Shown: positions 1 to 8,456, counted from the stretch's first letter. The stretch is 64,000 bases of DNA from Sulfuritalea sp. (GCA_023229685.1 JALNYT010000001.1:372001-436000), one strand, 5' to 3'. Notes: generated by a model not told the origin, from the letters alone. Numbers and translations: made by a program.

Positions 1-1012
1 TGAAGCGGTTTTCGAAAATCGTTTCGCGCATTACCGCAGTGCCGTCGGCGACCGCATTGATCGCCATGAACTGGGCCTGCATATCGGTCGGGAAGGCCGG
101 GTACGGTGCCGTGCGGATGCTCACTGCCGTGAGCCGGCGCGGCGCCTTGAGGCGAATCGCATCGCGCTCGGCGACAATTTCACAGCCGGTATCCATGAGT
201 TTGTCGATCACGGCGTCCAGATAGCTGGTAGACGCGCCCGTGACTCGGATCTCGCCACCCGTCGCGGCCGCGGCGCAAAGATAGGTGCCGGTCTCGATGC
301 GGTCCGGCATGATGCGATGCGTGGTGCCGTGCAGCGCATCCACTCCCTGGATACGGATCACGTCGCCGCCGGCGCCCGAGATGCGCGCGCCCATGGCGAC
401 CAGGCAGTTGGCCAGGTCGACCACTTCCGGCTCGCGCGCGGCATTCTCGATCACGGTTTCGCCCTGCGCCAGGCACGCTGCCATCATCAGGTTTTCGGTA
501 CCGGTCACGGTCACCATGTCGGTGAACAGACGAGCCCCTTGCAGTCGTGCCGCACGCGCATGCACATAGCCCTGCTCGACATTGACCTCGGCGCCCATCG
601 CGGTCAGGCCCTTGATGTGCTGATCGACCGGCCGCGCACCGATCGCGCAGCCACCCGGCAGCGAGACCCTGGCCTCGCCCGCGCGCGCCACCAGCGGCCC
701 CAGGACGAGGATCGAGGCGCGCATGGTTTTCACCATTTCGTAGGGCGCCACGGCGTTGTTCAGGCCAGATGCATCGAGCGTCACCGTGTCGCCAGCGCCG
801 ACTCTTGAACCTTCCCGCGAAACCTTGACGCCCATTTGCGCCAGAAGTTTCAGCATGGTGCCGATGTCGTTCAGGTGCGGTACATTGGTGAAAGTCACCG
901 GCTCCTTCGTCAGCAGCGCCGCGCACAGCAGCGGCAGGGCGGCGTTCTTCGCGCCGGATATCGCCACTTCACCCGAGAGCGGAACGCCTCCCGTGATCAG
1001 CAGTTTATCCAT
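1..1012 (-). CDS. murA: UDP-N-acetylglucosamine 1-carboxyvinyltransferase (MurA), 3' end beyond window
   Basis: MurA transfers enolpyruvate from PEP to UDP-GlcNAc, the first committed cytoplasmic step of peptidoglycan synthesis. The frame opens at 1012 with MDKLLITGGVPLSGEVAISG and the SGAKNAALPLL substrate-binding motif. It carries the catalytic-cysteine loop PGGCAIGARPVDQH near 605-650 and DRIETGTYL and FPTDMQAQF further on. It is still open at position 1 just after FENRF, so roughly the last fifth is missing. The start overlaps the ibaG stop by 8 bases, the usual ibaG-murA coupling. Residues SRVGAG at about 792-808 (before DTVTLDA) are encoded by a copy of the dispersed 12-mer and look like a small in-frame loop insertion compared with the E. 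coli protein as I recall it. Confidence 0.96.
   Translation of the reverse strand, partial: MDKLLITGGVPLSGEVAISGAKNAALPLLCAALLTKEPVTFTNVPHLNDIGTMLKLLAQMGVKVSREGSRVGAGDTVTLDASGLNNAVAPYEMVKTMRASILVLGPLVARAGEARVSLPGGCAIGARPVDQHIKGLTAMGAEVNVEQGYVHARAARLQGARLFTDMVTVTGTENLMMAACLAQGETVIENAAREPEVVDLANCLVAMGARISGAGGDVIRIQGVDALHGTTHRIMPDRIETGTYLCAAAATGGEIRVTGASTSYLDAVIDKLMDTGCEIVAERDAIRLKAPRRLTAVSIRTAPYPAFPTDMQAQFMAINAVADGTAVMRETIFENRF
792..803 (+). repeat. Dispersed 12-mer CCAGCGCCGACT, copy 1 (inside murA)
   Basis: Exact copy, followed by CTTGA. It lies inside murA on the strand opposite to the gene, where it encodes part of SRVGAG in a surface-loop position. Other exact copies are at 12634, 21564, 22339 (minus), 26965 and 35024. 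Close variants are at 8214 (one mismatch), 57805 and 61027 (two mismatches). Confidence 0.8.
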
Positions 1013-1247
1013 TGGCGTTCCATTCCTCGGGAGTCAGGGTCTTCATCGACAATGCGTGCAATTCGCCTGAATCGAAACGCGCCTTGAGAACGGTATTGAT
1101 GCGCTGCTGCCGCTTGACGCGATTCAGGCCGACAAACTCGCTGCTGACTATGACGGCCTCGAAATGCTGGCCGTCACCCTGGACAGCAACAAACTCGCAG
1201 GGCAGACCGGCAGCGATCCAGGATTCGATTTGTTTTGGGTCAAGCAT
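1005..1247 (-). CDS. ibaG: BolA-family protein IbaG (YrbA)
   Basis: An 80-residue BolA-like protein. The family binds [2Fe-2S] clusters together with monothiol glutaredoxins, and E. coli IbaG is linked to acid stress. The sequence has the class II KH-like pattern: N-terminal MLDPKQIESWIAAGLPCEFV, central GDGQHFEAVIVSSEFVGLNR, then VKRQQRINTVL and the C-terminal LHALSMKTLTPEEW typical of the family. It lies directly upstream of murA with an 8-base overlap and follows the ABC-2 permease gene after about 10 bases, so it is part of the long minus-strand operon. Length is normal for the family. Confidence 0.93.
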   Translation of the reverse strand: MLDPKQIESWIAAGLPCEFVAVQGDGQHFEAVIVSSEFVGLNRVKRQQRINTVLKARFDSGELHALSMKTLTPEEWNANG

Positions 1248-1257
1248 GTGTAACTCC

Positions 1258-2016
1258 TCAGGCGCGCAGCTTGTAGCCGCGCTTCAGCAGATTCAGGGTA
1301 AGTGTCGTCAGCACCGCAAGGCACGTGCCGACCACGGCAAGACTCAGCCACGGCGAGGCATCGGAGACGCCGAAAAAGCCATGGCGAAAGCCATCGATCA
1401 TGTAGAACACCGGGTTCCAGTGCGACACCTGCTGCCAGAAAGGCGGCAGCGAGTTGATGGAGTAAAACACGCCGGAGAGAAAAGTCAGCGGCATGATCAG
1501 AAAGTTCTGGAAGGCGGCGAGCTGGTCGAATTTGTCGGCCCAGATGCCGGCAATCACGCCGAGGCTGCCGAGTATCGCACCACCCATCAGGGCAAAGACC
1601 AGAATCCACCAGGGCTCGGCAAAGGTCAGCGGCGCAAACCAGAAGGTGGCGAACAATACGCCCGTCCCCACCACCAGGCCGCGCACCACGGAAGCCAGTA
1701 CATAGGCCGCGAAGAACTCCAGATAGGAGATCGGCGGCAGCAGAACGAAAACGATGTTGCCCGTCACCTTGGACTGGATCAGCGACGACGAGGAATTGGC
1801 AAAGGCGTTCTGCAGTACCGACATCATCACCAGCCCGGGAATCAGAAATGCCGTGTAGATGACGCCGTGCACCTTCACATGCCCTTCCAGGACATGGGAA
1901 AAGATCAGCAGGTAGAGCAGCGCGGTGAGTACCGGCGCGCCGACCGTCTGCGAGCCCACTTTCCAGAAGCGCAGCACTTCCTTGTAGAGGAGGGTGGAAA
2001 ATCCGCCGTAGCGCAT
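1258..2016 (-). CDS. ABC-2 type exporter permease (YadH-like)
   Basis: A 252-residue integral membrane protein of the ABC-2 family with about six hydrophobic segments, for example PVLTALLYLLIFSHVL near residue 30, GVIYTAFLIPGLVMMSVL near 50-70, and a C-terminal segment near 225. The N-terminal FSTLLYKEVLRFWK and the central QSKVTGNIVFVLLPPIS coupling region match YadH-type permeases. One base separates it from the upstream ATPase gene, so the two should form a heterodimeric exporter. The substrate is unknown. In betaproteobacteria this pair commonly sits between mla genes and ibaG, which hints at an envelope role, but that is inference. Confidence 0.9.
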   Translation of the reverse strand: MRYGGFSTLLYKEVLRFWKVGSQTVGAPVLTALLYLLIFSHVLEGHVKVHGVIYTAFLIPGLVMMSVLQNAFANSSSSLIQSKVTGNIVFVLLPPISYLEFFAAYVLASVVRGLVVGTGVLFATFWFAPLTFAEPWWILVFALMGGAILGSLGVIAGIWADKFDQLAAFQNFLIMPLTFLSGVFYSINSLPPFWQQVSHWNPVFYMIDGFRHGFFGVSDASPWLSLAVVGTCLAVLTTLTLNLLKRGYKLRA

Positions 2017-2017
2017 C

Positions 2018-2929
2018 TCAGTTCAGCTGTCCCTGTGACTGTCCCTGCATGACGCGGACGAAGACCTCTTCGAGATCCGGCTTGCCGATTTCGAGATCTT
2101 TTAGGCTGCAGCCGGCAGCGCGTATCTTCGCCAGCAGCGGCTCGACTTCGTCAAAACCATCAAACGGCAAGGACCACCAGCCACCATTTTCGGCGCCTTG
2201 ACGGGTGAGCTCCTCCGGCATCACGCCATCGGTGCGCAGCCTCAAGCTATGCACCGAGAAGCGGCGCAACAGATTTGCCGTGGTGTCGAGGGCTACCACG
2301 CGGCCGGCCTTGAGCATGGCGATGCGCGTGCACAGGTTCTCGGCCTCTTCAAGATAATGCGTGGTGAGCACGATGGTGTGTCCCGCTTCGTTCAGCCGCC
2401 GGATGAAATGCCACAAGGTCTGGCGCAACTCGACGTCAACGCCGGCGGTCGGTTCGTCGAGCACGATCACCGGCGGACGATGCACCAATGCCTGGGCGAC
2501 CAGCACGCGGCGTTTCATGCCACCGGAAAGCATGCGCATGTTGGCATTGGCCTTGGACGTCAGTCCGAGGTTTTCGAGAATCTCGTCGATCCAGCGATCA
2601 TTGTCGCCCATGCCGAAGTAGCCGGACTGAATCTTCAGCGACTCGCGGACCGTGAAAAACGGGTCGAAAACCAGTTCCTGCGGCACCACCCCAAGGAGGC
2701 GGCGCGCCGCGCGATAGTCAGACTGAACATCGTGGCCCATCACGCTCAGGTTGCCGGCATCGGCGCGAACCAGTCCGGCCAGCGCGGAAATCAGGGTTGT
2801 CTTGCCGGCGCCGTTGGGACCCAGCAGGCCGAAGAACTCTCCGCGCTGGACCTCAAGATCGATCCCGTCCAGCGCCTGGACATTGCCAAAGCGCTTAGAG
2901 ACCTGCTGAATGCGGATCGCAGCGGACAT
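2018..2929 (-). CDS. ABC transporter ATP-binding protein (YadG-like)
   Basis: A 303-residue cytoplasmic ATPase. It shows Walker A GPNGAGKTT (about residues 38-46), signature MLSGGMKRRV, Walker B VIVLDEPTAGVD and a switch histidine in LTTHYLEEAE. About 70 residues follow the nucleotide-binding domain, ending in LEEVFVRVMQG, a common ending in the DrrA/YadG/CcmA-like group. It powers the adjacent ABC-2 permease. The gene starts 28 bases after mlaB in the same direction, so it is probably transcribed with the mla genes. Confidence 0.93.
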   Translation of the reverse strand: MSAAIRIQQVSKRFGNVQALDGIDLEVQRGEFFGLLGPNGAGKTTLISALAGLVRADAGNLSVMGHDVQSDYRAARRLLGVVPQELVFDPFFTVRESLKIQSGYFGMGDNDRWIDEILENLGLTSKANANMRMLSGGMKRRVLVAQALVHRPPVIVLDEPTAGVDVELRQTLWHFIRRLNEAGHTIVLTTHYLEEAENLCTRIAMLKAGRVVALDTTANLLRRFSVHSLRLRTDGVMPEELTRQGAENGGWWSLPFDGFDEVEPLLAKIRAAGCSLKDLEIGKPDLEEVFVRVMQGQSQGQLN

Positions 2930-2956
2930 TACGAAAGACCAACCCGAAGGCTGCGG

Positions 2957-3238
2957 TCAATGCGACGGAAGAAGATCAGCGACGCCGTATACGGCGGCGA
3001 GACTCAGCAGACTCTGCGGCGGGTTCAGAAAGCGCAAGGTTTTTCCACCGGCCTTTGCCGCTCGCATCCAGCCAAAAACCACGGCCAGGCAGGACGAGTC
3101 CATGTCGGTCACGGCGGCGAGGTCGAACGCCGAAGCATTGGCCGCAATGGCGGCTTCGCCTTCGGCGAGCAATGTGGCAGCCCCCGACATGGTCATCGGG
3201 CCGGATACCTCGACGCAATCACCGGCGATACGAATCAT
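2957..3238 (-). CDS. mlaB: MlaB-like STAS-domain protein
   Basis: A 93-residue STAS-domain protein. MlaB binds the MlaF ATPase and stabilises or activates the MlaFEDB phospholipid transporter at the inner membrane. The segment FDLAAVTDMDSSCLAVVFGW carries the DSS motif found at the conserved STAS loop, followed by GGKTLRFLNPPQSL. The start ATG overlaps the mlaC stop by four bases, so translation should be coupled. Sequence identity among STAS proteins is low, so the name rests mainly on position in the operon. Confidence 0.87.
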   Translation of the reverse strand: MIRIAGDCVEVSGPMTMSGAATLLAEGEAAIAANASAFDLAAVTDMDSSCLAVVFGWMRAAKAGGKTLRFLNPPQSLLSLAAVYGVADLLPSH

Positions 3239-3855
3239 TTCTTTACCGAAGTGGATTCGCCCGACTTGTTCTTGGCTTGCAGCGACTTGATCAGACCGTC
3301 GATGCCGCTGTTACGTACCTCGGTTGCAAATGAATCGCGGTAAGTGGTAACCAGACTGATGCCACCGACTTCGATATCGTAGACTTTCCAGGCGGGGCCG
3401 GACTTTTCAAGGTAGTAATCCAGGTCGATATTTTTGCCCGCACCCGCCTGCTTGATTTCGGTGCGAACCCGAACATCGGTCTCTCCCGCCTTGAGCGTGA
3501 AGGGTTTAAAAACGATGGTCTGGTTCTTGTACTCGGTCAAGGCCTTGGAATAGGTCCGTACCAGCAGGGAGTGAAACTCGTCGGTCAGGATCTTCTGCTG
3601 CGCCGCGCTGGCCTGTCGCCAATCCCGGGCCAACGCCAGCTGGGTCATGCGCGTGAAGTTGAAGTGCCCGAGCAGCTTGGTCTCGACCAGCTCGATGGCT
3701 TTCTTGGTGTTGCCGGACTGTATGTCCTTGTCCTTGCGGACAATGTCCAGCACCTCATTGGTCACGTTCTTGACCAGAACATCGGGGGCGACTTCCTGAG
3801 CCATCGCCGTCGTGGCGATAAGAAGGCCGCTGAAGAATACAAGCAGGGATTTCAT
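3235..3855 (-). CDS. mlaC: Periplasmic phospholipid-binding protein MlaC
   Basis: A 206-residue secreted protein with a clear Sec signal peptide (MKSLLVFFSGLLIATTAMAQ, cleaved after about residue 19). MlaC shuttles phospholipids between the outer-membrane MlaA complex and the inner-membrane MlaFEDB complex. Family features include the helical N-terminus PDVLVKNVTNEVLDIV, FNFTRMTQLALARDW and the C-terminal WKVYDIEVGGISLVTTYRD, the last being highly typical. It is followed by mlaB with a four-base overlap. The C-terminal tail (QAKNKSGESTSVKK) is hydrophilic. Length matches the family. Confidence 0.95.
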   Translation of the reverse strand: MKSLLVFFSGLLIATTAMAQEVAPDVLVKNVTNEVLDIVRKDKDIQSGNTKKAIELVETKLLGHFNFTRMTQLALARDWRQASAAQQKILTDEFHSLLVRTYSKALTEYKNQTIVFKPFTLKAGETDVRVRTEIKQAGAGKNIDLDYYLEKSGPAWKVYDIEVGGISLVTTYRDSFATEVRNSGIDGLIKSLQAKNKSGESTSVKK

Positions 3856-3920
3856 TCTGGATTTCCTGAGATTACTGGTGCTGTGGCCGGGGTTGGGACA
3901 ATACGTCCCGGAGTGGAATA

Positions 3921-4739
3921 CTATTTTTTGAGTTCTGCCGGTTCCGCGCGAGCTGCCAACACAGATGGCGCAGACGCCACGGGTGCCGCCTCAGCTGTTG
4001 TTGCCGGACCATCCGCTTGTTCAGCAGCCGCCTCGACCTCACGCGGCGGGTTGCCATCGTAAATCAGGTTACGGCGTCGCTGCAGATAGGCGTCACGCAT
4101 GTAGGAATACTTGTCCAGCGCGGCCTCCTCGACAACCTTGTCAGCCGACAGCAGGTTGGCCCGGTCGCTCTCCAGGCGCAGAACGAGTGCGACATTTCGG
4201 GCGGGTATCGGCTTGTGCTGCGCCACTGGATCCGCCGCGACATCGAGCACCAAACCCACCGTGTCACGCGCAGTGCGCGACCCGAATACCGGAATCACCA
4301 CGTACGCACCGCTGCCGGCACCCCAGCGACCAAAAGTCTGGCCGAAATCCTCGTCGTGCTTTTCCAGACCGGCGTCGGACGCAAAATCGATAATGCCGAG
4401 TAGGCCAATGGTTGTATTGATCGCGACCCGGCCCAGATCACTGAACGCCTCCGGCACCTTGCCCTGCAGCAGGTTATTCACGCCAATGAACAGATCGTCG
4501 ATATTGGCGAAGAAATTGGTGACGCCCGTTCTGATGGGGGATGGCAGTATCGCCTCATAGCCGACGGCAACCGGTTTGATGATGGCTGCATCAAGCCCTT
4601 CGTTGAAGGCAAACATGGCTCGATTGAAGCCTTCGATCGGATCCTTCGGATTTCCGGATGTCGCGCAGCCGGCCAGCAGGCCGACGGCCGCGATGGCGAC
4701 CGCGAGAGATTTGATGCGAGTAGGCGGCGTGGTCTTCAT
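3921..4739 (-). CDS. mlaA: Outer-membrane lipoprotein MlaA (VacJ)
   Basis: MlaA removes phospholipids from the outer leaflet of the outer membrane. I chose the ATG at 4739, which gives 272 residues and a lipoprotein signal ending in LLAGC; a longer frame to 4778 would overlap mlaD and bury the signal. Family motifs include DPIEGFNRAMFAFNEGLDA, FFANIDDLFIGVNNLLQGK, GRVAINTTIGLLGIIDFAS, DFGQTFGRWGAGSGAYVVIP and GPLRD-like FGSRTARDTVG. An alanine- and glutamate-rich tail of about 40 residues follows the conserved domain. In E. coli mlaA is unlinked from mlaFEDCB; here it lies inside the operon between mlaD and mlaC. Confidence 0.95.
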   Translation of the reverse strand: MKTTPPTRIKSLAVAIAAVGLLAGCATSGNPKDPIEGFNRAMFAFNEGLDAAIIKPVAVGYEAILPSPIRTGVTNFFANIDDLFIGVNNLLQGKVPEAFSDLGRVAINTTIGLLGIIDFASDAGLEKHDEDFGQTFGRWGAGSGAYVVIPVFGSRTARDTVGLVLDVAADPVAQHKPIPARNVALVLRLESDRANLLSADKVVEEAALDKYSYMRDAYLQRRRNLIYDGNPPREVEAAAEQADGPATTAEAAPVASAPSVLAARAEPAELKK

Positions 4740-4761
4740 TGTCTTTTCCGGCACCTGTTGA

Positions 4762-5232
4762 CTACTTTTTACCACCATCCTCGGCGGCCTTGTTGAACAT
4801 GAACTGACTGATCAGTTTCTCCAGAACCACCGCCGACTGCGTTTTTTTGATTGTATCGCCCGCTTTCAGCATTTCCGTATCGCCGCCCACTTCAAACCCT
4901 ATGTACTGCTCGCCCAGCAAACCAGACGTGTTGATCGTCGCGAAAGTATCGCGCGGAAACTTGTAGCGGGCATCCACCTGAATGGTCACCAGGGCCAGAT
5001 AGGCCTCGGGATCAAAGCGAATTTCCGTCACACGCCCCACCACAACGCCAGCGCTCTTGACCGCCCCGCGCACCTTCAAACCGCCAATATTATCAAATTT
5101 GGCCTGGATTGCATAAGTATCCCCGCTGCTGGAGGATGCCAGATTGCCCACCTTGAGGGCAAGAAACAACAGTGCACCCAATCCGACGGCAACGAAAAAT
5201 CCGACCCAGAGGTCAAGTGAAGTACGGCTCAT
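4762..5232 (-). CDS. mlaD: MlaD, MCE-domain subunit of the Mla transporter
   Basis: A 156-residue inner-membrane-anchored MCE protein that forms a hexameric ring on MlaFE and contacts MlaC. One N-terminal transmembrane helix (LWVGFFVAVGLGALLFLALK, residues 8-27) is followed by a single MCE domain with KFDNIGGLKVRGAVKSAGVV and GLLGEQYIGFEVGG, both characteristic. A short helical tail (LEKLISQFMFNKAAEDGGKK) follows. It starts one base after mlaE ends. It is somewhat shorter than the E. coli protein. Confidence 0.95.
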   Translation of the reverse strand: MSRTSLDLWVGFFVAVGLGALLFLALKVGNLASSSSGDTYAIQAKFDNIGGLKVRGAVKSAGVVVGRVTEIRFDPEAYLALVTIQVDARYKFPRDTFATINTSGLLGEQYIGFEVGGDTEMLKAGDTIKKTQSAVVLEKLISQFMFNKAAEDGGKK

Positions 5233-5233
5233 G

Positions 5234-6028
5234 TCATGTCCCTGTAAACATGAAGGCGGTGAGAATGAAGTCGGCGGCCAGAATCGCCAGCGACGATGTT
5301 ACAACGGTACGCGTGGTCGCCCCGGAAACACCCTCGGCGGTCGGCTCGGCATCATAGCCCTCGAACACTGCCACCCAACTGACAATGATGCCGAACACAA
5401 AGCTCTTGATCACGCCGTTGAGGATATCCTCGCGGAAATCGACCGAAGCCTGCATCTGCGACCAGAACGAGCCCTCATCGACACCGATCAGTTGCACGCC
5501 GACCAGATAACCGCCAAAAATACCCATCGCTGAAAATAGCGCAGCAAGGAGGGGCATTGAAATCACGCCGCCCCAGAAACGCGGCGCAACAACACGAGAA
5601 ATCGGATCAACGGCCATCATTTCCATGGCGGAAAGCTGCTCGGTCGCCTTCATCATGCCAATTTCAGCGGTAATTGCCGAACCCGCGCGACTGGCAAACA
5701 GCAGAGCCGCAACCACAGGGCCCAGCTCGCGCACCAAGGACAAGGACACCAGAACCCCGAGCGCCTCCGTGGAACCATAGCGCGCCAGCGTGTCATAACC
5801 CTGCAAGCCGAGCACCATGCCGACAAACAGGCCTGAAACCAGAATGATGATCAGGCTCAAGACACCGGTGAAGTAGATTTCCCGTATTGTCAGATGCAGA
5901 CGGCGCAGCGACGTCCCGGAATACATCAGGATGGCGAGAAAGAAGCGACTTGCATAGCCGAGTCGCCAGATGCGCGCAGTGACCCGCTGCCCCAGATCGC
6001 GCAGCGCGCGCACGACGCCGTTATCCAC
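5234..6028 (-). CDS. mlaE: MlaE, permease of the Mla phospholipid transporter
   Basis: A 264-residue MlaE/YrbE permease, the membrane core of MlaFEDB. Typical family stretches are REIYFTGVLSLIIILVSGLF, MVLGLQGYDTL, ALLFASRAGSAITAEIGMMK and TEQLSAMEMMAVDPISRVVA. It starts with GTG at 6028 and overlaps the mlaF stop by eight bases, which suggests translational coupling. About six hydrophobic segments are visible, and the last (VVTSSLAILAADFILTAFMF) is followed by a very short tail. Length is normal. Confidence 0.96.
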   Translation of the reverse strand: MDNGVVRALRDLGQRVTARIWRLGYASRFFLAILMYSGTSLRRLHLTIREIYFTGVLSLIIILVSGLFVGMVLGLQGYDTLARYGSTEALGVLVSLSLVRELGPVVAALLFASRAGSAITAEIGMMKATEQLSAMEMMAVDPISRVVAPRFWGGVISMPLLAALFSAMGIFGGYLVGVQLIGVDEGSFWSQMQASVDFREDILNGVIKSFVFGIIVSWVAVFEGYDAEPTAEGVSGATTRTVVTSSLAILAADFILTAFMFTGT

Positions 6029-6836
6029 CGTGCGCCCCGCTTTGCATCAGTTCTTCGCCATACGGGCGGGACGGGTACTGGAAGGGTACCGGGCCGTCGG
6101 ACTCACCCCAGACAAACTGGTGCACATAGGGAACCTTGGAGTTCTTCATGTCTTCGGCGGTGCCTTCGGCAACAATTTTCCCCTCGGAAACGAAATAAAC
6201 GTAATCGACAATCTTCAATGACTCCTGCACATCGTGGGTGACCACGATGGAACTGGCGCCCAGCGCATCGTTCAGCTTGCGAATCAGTTCGCCGACAATG
6301 GCCAGCGAAATCGGATCGAGACCGGCGAAGGGCTCGTCGTACATCATCAGCATCGGATCGAGCGCTATCGCGCGCGCCAGGGCGACCCGCCGCGCCATGC
6401 CGCCGGACAACTCCGCCGGCATCAGACGGTGAGCGCCACGCAGTCCCACGGCATGCAGCTTCATCAATACCAAATCGTGAATCAGGGCTTCCGGCAGATC
6501 GGTGTGCTCGCGCATCTGGAATGCAATATTGTCGTACACGGACATGTCGGTAAACAAGGCACCAAACTGGAACAGCATGCCCATGCGCCGACGCAGGGCA
6601 TACAGACCATCCGCATCGAGCTCGTGCACAACCTGACCGCCGACCCTGACCGTGCCGGAGGTTGGCTTCAGCTGGCCGCCGATCAGGCGCAATGTAGTGG
6701 TCTTGCCGCAACCCGAAATGCCCATGACCGCAACAACTTTGCCGCGCGGAATCGTCATGTTGATTCCGGTAAGGACCGGCCGACTGTCGTAGGTGAAGTT
6801 CAGATCGCGGATTTCGACAAGAGATTCCTGGGACAT
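6021..6836 (-). CDS. mlaF: MlaF, ATPase of the Mla phospholipid transporter
   Basis: An ABC ATPase of 271 residues from the ATG at 6836 (a TTG at 6860 would add eight residues). Walker A is GISGCGKTT, the signature is ELSGGMARRVALARAI, Walker B is LMMYDEPFAGLDP and the switch histidine is in IVVTHDVQES. GISGCGKTT with cysteine is typical of MlaF. As the first gene of the minus-strand operon it marks the promoter side: the 180 bases to the divergent regulator gene at 7017 should hold promoters for both directions, but I see no convincing consensus there. Confidence 0.95.
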   Translation of the reverse strand: MSQESLVEIRDLNFTYDSRPVLTGINMTIPRGKVVAVMGISGCGKTTTLRLIGGQLKPTSGTVRVGGQVVHELDADGLYALRRRMGMLFQFGALFTDMSVYDNIAFQMREHTDLPEALIHDLVLMKLHAVGLRGAHRLMPAELSGGMARRVALARAIALDPMLMMYDEPFAGLDPISLAIVGELIRKLNDALGASSIVVTHDVQESLKIVDYVYFVSEGKIVAEGTAEDMKNSKVPYVHQFVWGESDGPVPFQYPSRPYGEELMQSGAHGG

Positions 6837-7016
6837 GTTCACACCGGGAACCCCGGTCAAATTTGCAGCCGTAGATTCTAGCAGAATGGGGTGATCCGGC
6901 GCTCGGCCTCAGCCGGTGAAGAGCGGGATAAACGCCAGCCACCACTGAAAGTGGCGATCCCGGCTTTCCGCTATGATGTTGCGATCAACTCAACCTGCCT
7001 TCGTTTCTCACCATCC

Positions 7017-8456
7017 TTGACCGCACCTAACAGCAAAACCGAGCTGCTGATTGTCGACGATGACCCGCTGATCGCCGACTCGTTGAGCTATTTTCTCGGC
7101 CGCGACTACGCGGTAAGCACTGCCTCAACGCGTGCCGAAGCGGTCGCGTTGTTGCGCGACAAGAAAAATTTTCCCGCTCTCGCATTGATTGATCTTGGCC
7201 TGCCGCCAACGCCGCATCGCCCGGATGAAGGTTTCGCCCTGATTGCGGACATTCTCGCGCATGCCCCGGAAACCCGCATCGTGGTCCTTTCCGGCCAGAG
7301 CGACGAACTCAATGCGCGCCACGCTCGGGCGCTCGGGGCGACCGAGTTCGTCGCCAAGCCGGCCGACCCGGACTATCTGCGGAACCTCATTCGCCGGGTG
7401 TTGTCTTTTAGAGACACATCGGCAGAGATAGATGATGGTCTGATTGGCGACAGCGCCCCGCTGCAAAAACTGCGGACGCAACTCAGGCAGTTGGCGGACT
7501 CGCCCTTTCCAGTTCTGATCGAAGGCGAGTCGGGCAGCGGCAAGGAGCTTGCCGCTGCCGCCCTGCACCGACTGTCCTCGCGCACAGGCAAGCCCTACCT
7601 TGCCCTCAACTGCGCGGCGATTTCCCCCAACCTGGTGGAAGCGACGCTGTTCGGCCATAGCAAGGGAGCGTTCACCGGCGCCAGCGGCGCACGCGCCGGT
7701 TATTTCGAGGACGCTTCCGACGGCACGCTGTTTCTCGATGAAATCGGCGAGCTTCCCCTCGACCTACAACCAAAACTCCTGCGTGTACTCGAAAACGGCG
7801 AGTTCCAGCGCATTGGCGAGACCCTGGCCCGGCATTCATCCGCGCGCATCGTCACTGCGACTAACCGCGACCTGAAGAAAGAGGTTCGCGAAGGGCGTTT
7901 TCGCGCCGATCTGTACCACCGACTGTCGGTTTTTACGGTCACCATACCGCCATTGCGCGATCTCGGCGACGACCGCATACGTCTGCTTGAGCATTTTCGC
8001 GCGGTCTACACGGCACAGGCAGATTTGGCGCCGTTCCGACTCACCGCAGCAGCCACCGAACGTCTGCTGAGCTACCGGTTTCCGGGCAATGTCCGCGAAC
8101 TGCGCAATATCGCCATCCGGCTGACGACCAAGCTCGCCGGGAAAGAGGTTGGCGTTCATGATCTCGAAGCGGAACTCGATCTGGGCAATGAATCGTTTGC
8201 TGCCGGCGTCCTGCCGGCGCCGACTATGGCAGGCGGGGCTGAACTCGTGGCGATTGCGTTGAACGATATTCAGTCGCGCCATGACTTCGACCTCGACGCC
8301 ACGCTGCGTCGCTGGGAAGAAGCCTACATAGAGGCCGCGCAGCAACTCGCCCACGGCAACATGAGCCAGGCGGCCCGACTGCTCGGCGTAAACCGCACCA
8401 CACTTTACAATCGCATCGAAACGCTGGCACGAGACAAGCGCGCCACTCCGCAATAG
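7017..8456 (+). CDS. Sigma-54-dependent response regulator (NtrC family) heading the pilus-like cluster
   Basis: A three-domain activator: receiver (LLIVDDDPLIADSL with the phospho-acceptor Asp in LALIDLGLP), AAA+ domain (Walker A GESGSGKE, sigma-54 contact loop GAFTGAS, Walker B GTLFLDEIGELP) and a Fis-type helix-turn-helix (MSQAARLLGVNRTTLYNRIE). I prefer a TTG start at 7017, giving 479 residues and eight residues before the receiver core. The frame extends to a GTG at 6891, but those extra 42 residues look non-domain. No partner histidine kinase is visible. The gene ends 13 bases before the cluster ATPase gene, so it probably controls the pilus-like operon. A one-mismatch copy of the dispersed 12-mer at 8214 encodes part of the linker between AAA+ and HTH. 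Confidence 0.88.
   Translation: MTAPNSKTELLIVDDDPLIADSLSYFLGRDYAVSTASTRAEAVALLRDKKNFPALALIDLGLPPTPHRPDEGFALIADILAHAPETRIVVLSGQSDELNARHARALGATEFVAKPADPDYLRNLIRRVLSFRDTSAEIDDGLIGDSAPLQKLRTQLRQLADSPFPVLIEGESGSGKELAAAALHRLSSRTGKPYLALNCAAISPNLVEATLFGHSKGAFTGASGARAGYFEDASDGTLFLDEIGELPLDLQPKLLRVLENGEFQRIGETLARHSSARIVTATNRDLKKEVREGRFRADLYHRLSVFTVTIPPLRDLGDDRIRLLEHFRAVYTAQADLAPFRLTAAATERLLSYRFPGNVRELRNIAIRLTTKLAGKEVGVHDLEAELDLGNESFAAGVLPAPTMAGGAELVAIALNDIQSRHDFDLDATLRRWEEAYIEAAQQLAHGNMSQAARLLGVNRTTLYNRIETLARDKRATPQ
8214..8225 (+). repeat. Dispersed 12-mer, one-mismatch copy (in regulator gene)
   Basis: CCGGCGCCGACT followed by ATGGC, one mismatch from the consensus. It encodes PAPTM in the linker between the AAA+ and helix-turn-helix domains of the sigma-54 regulator. 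Confidence 0.55.
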
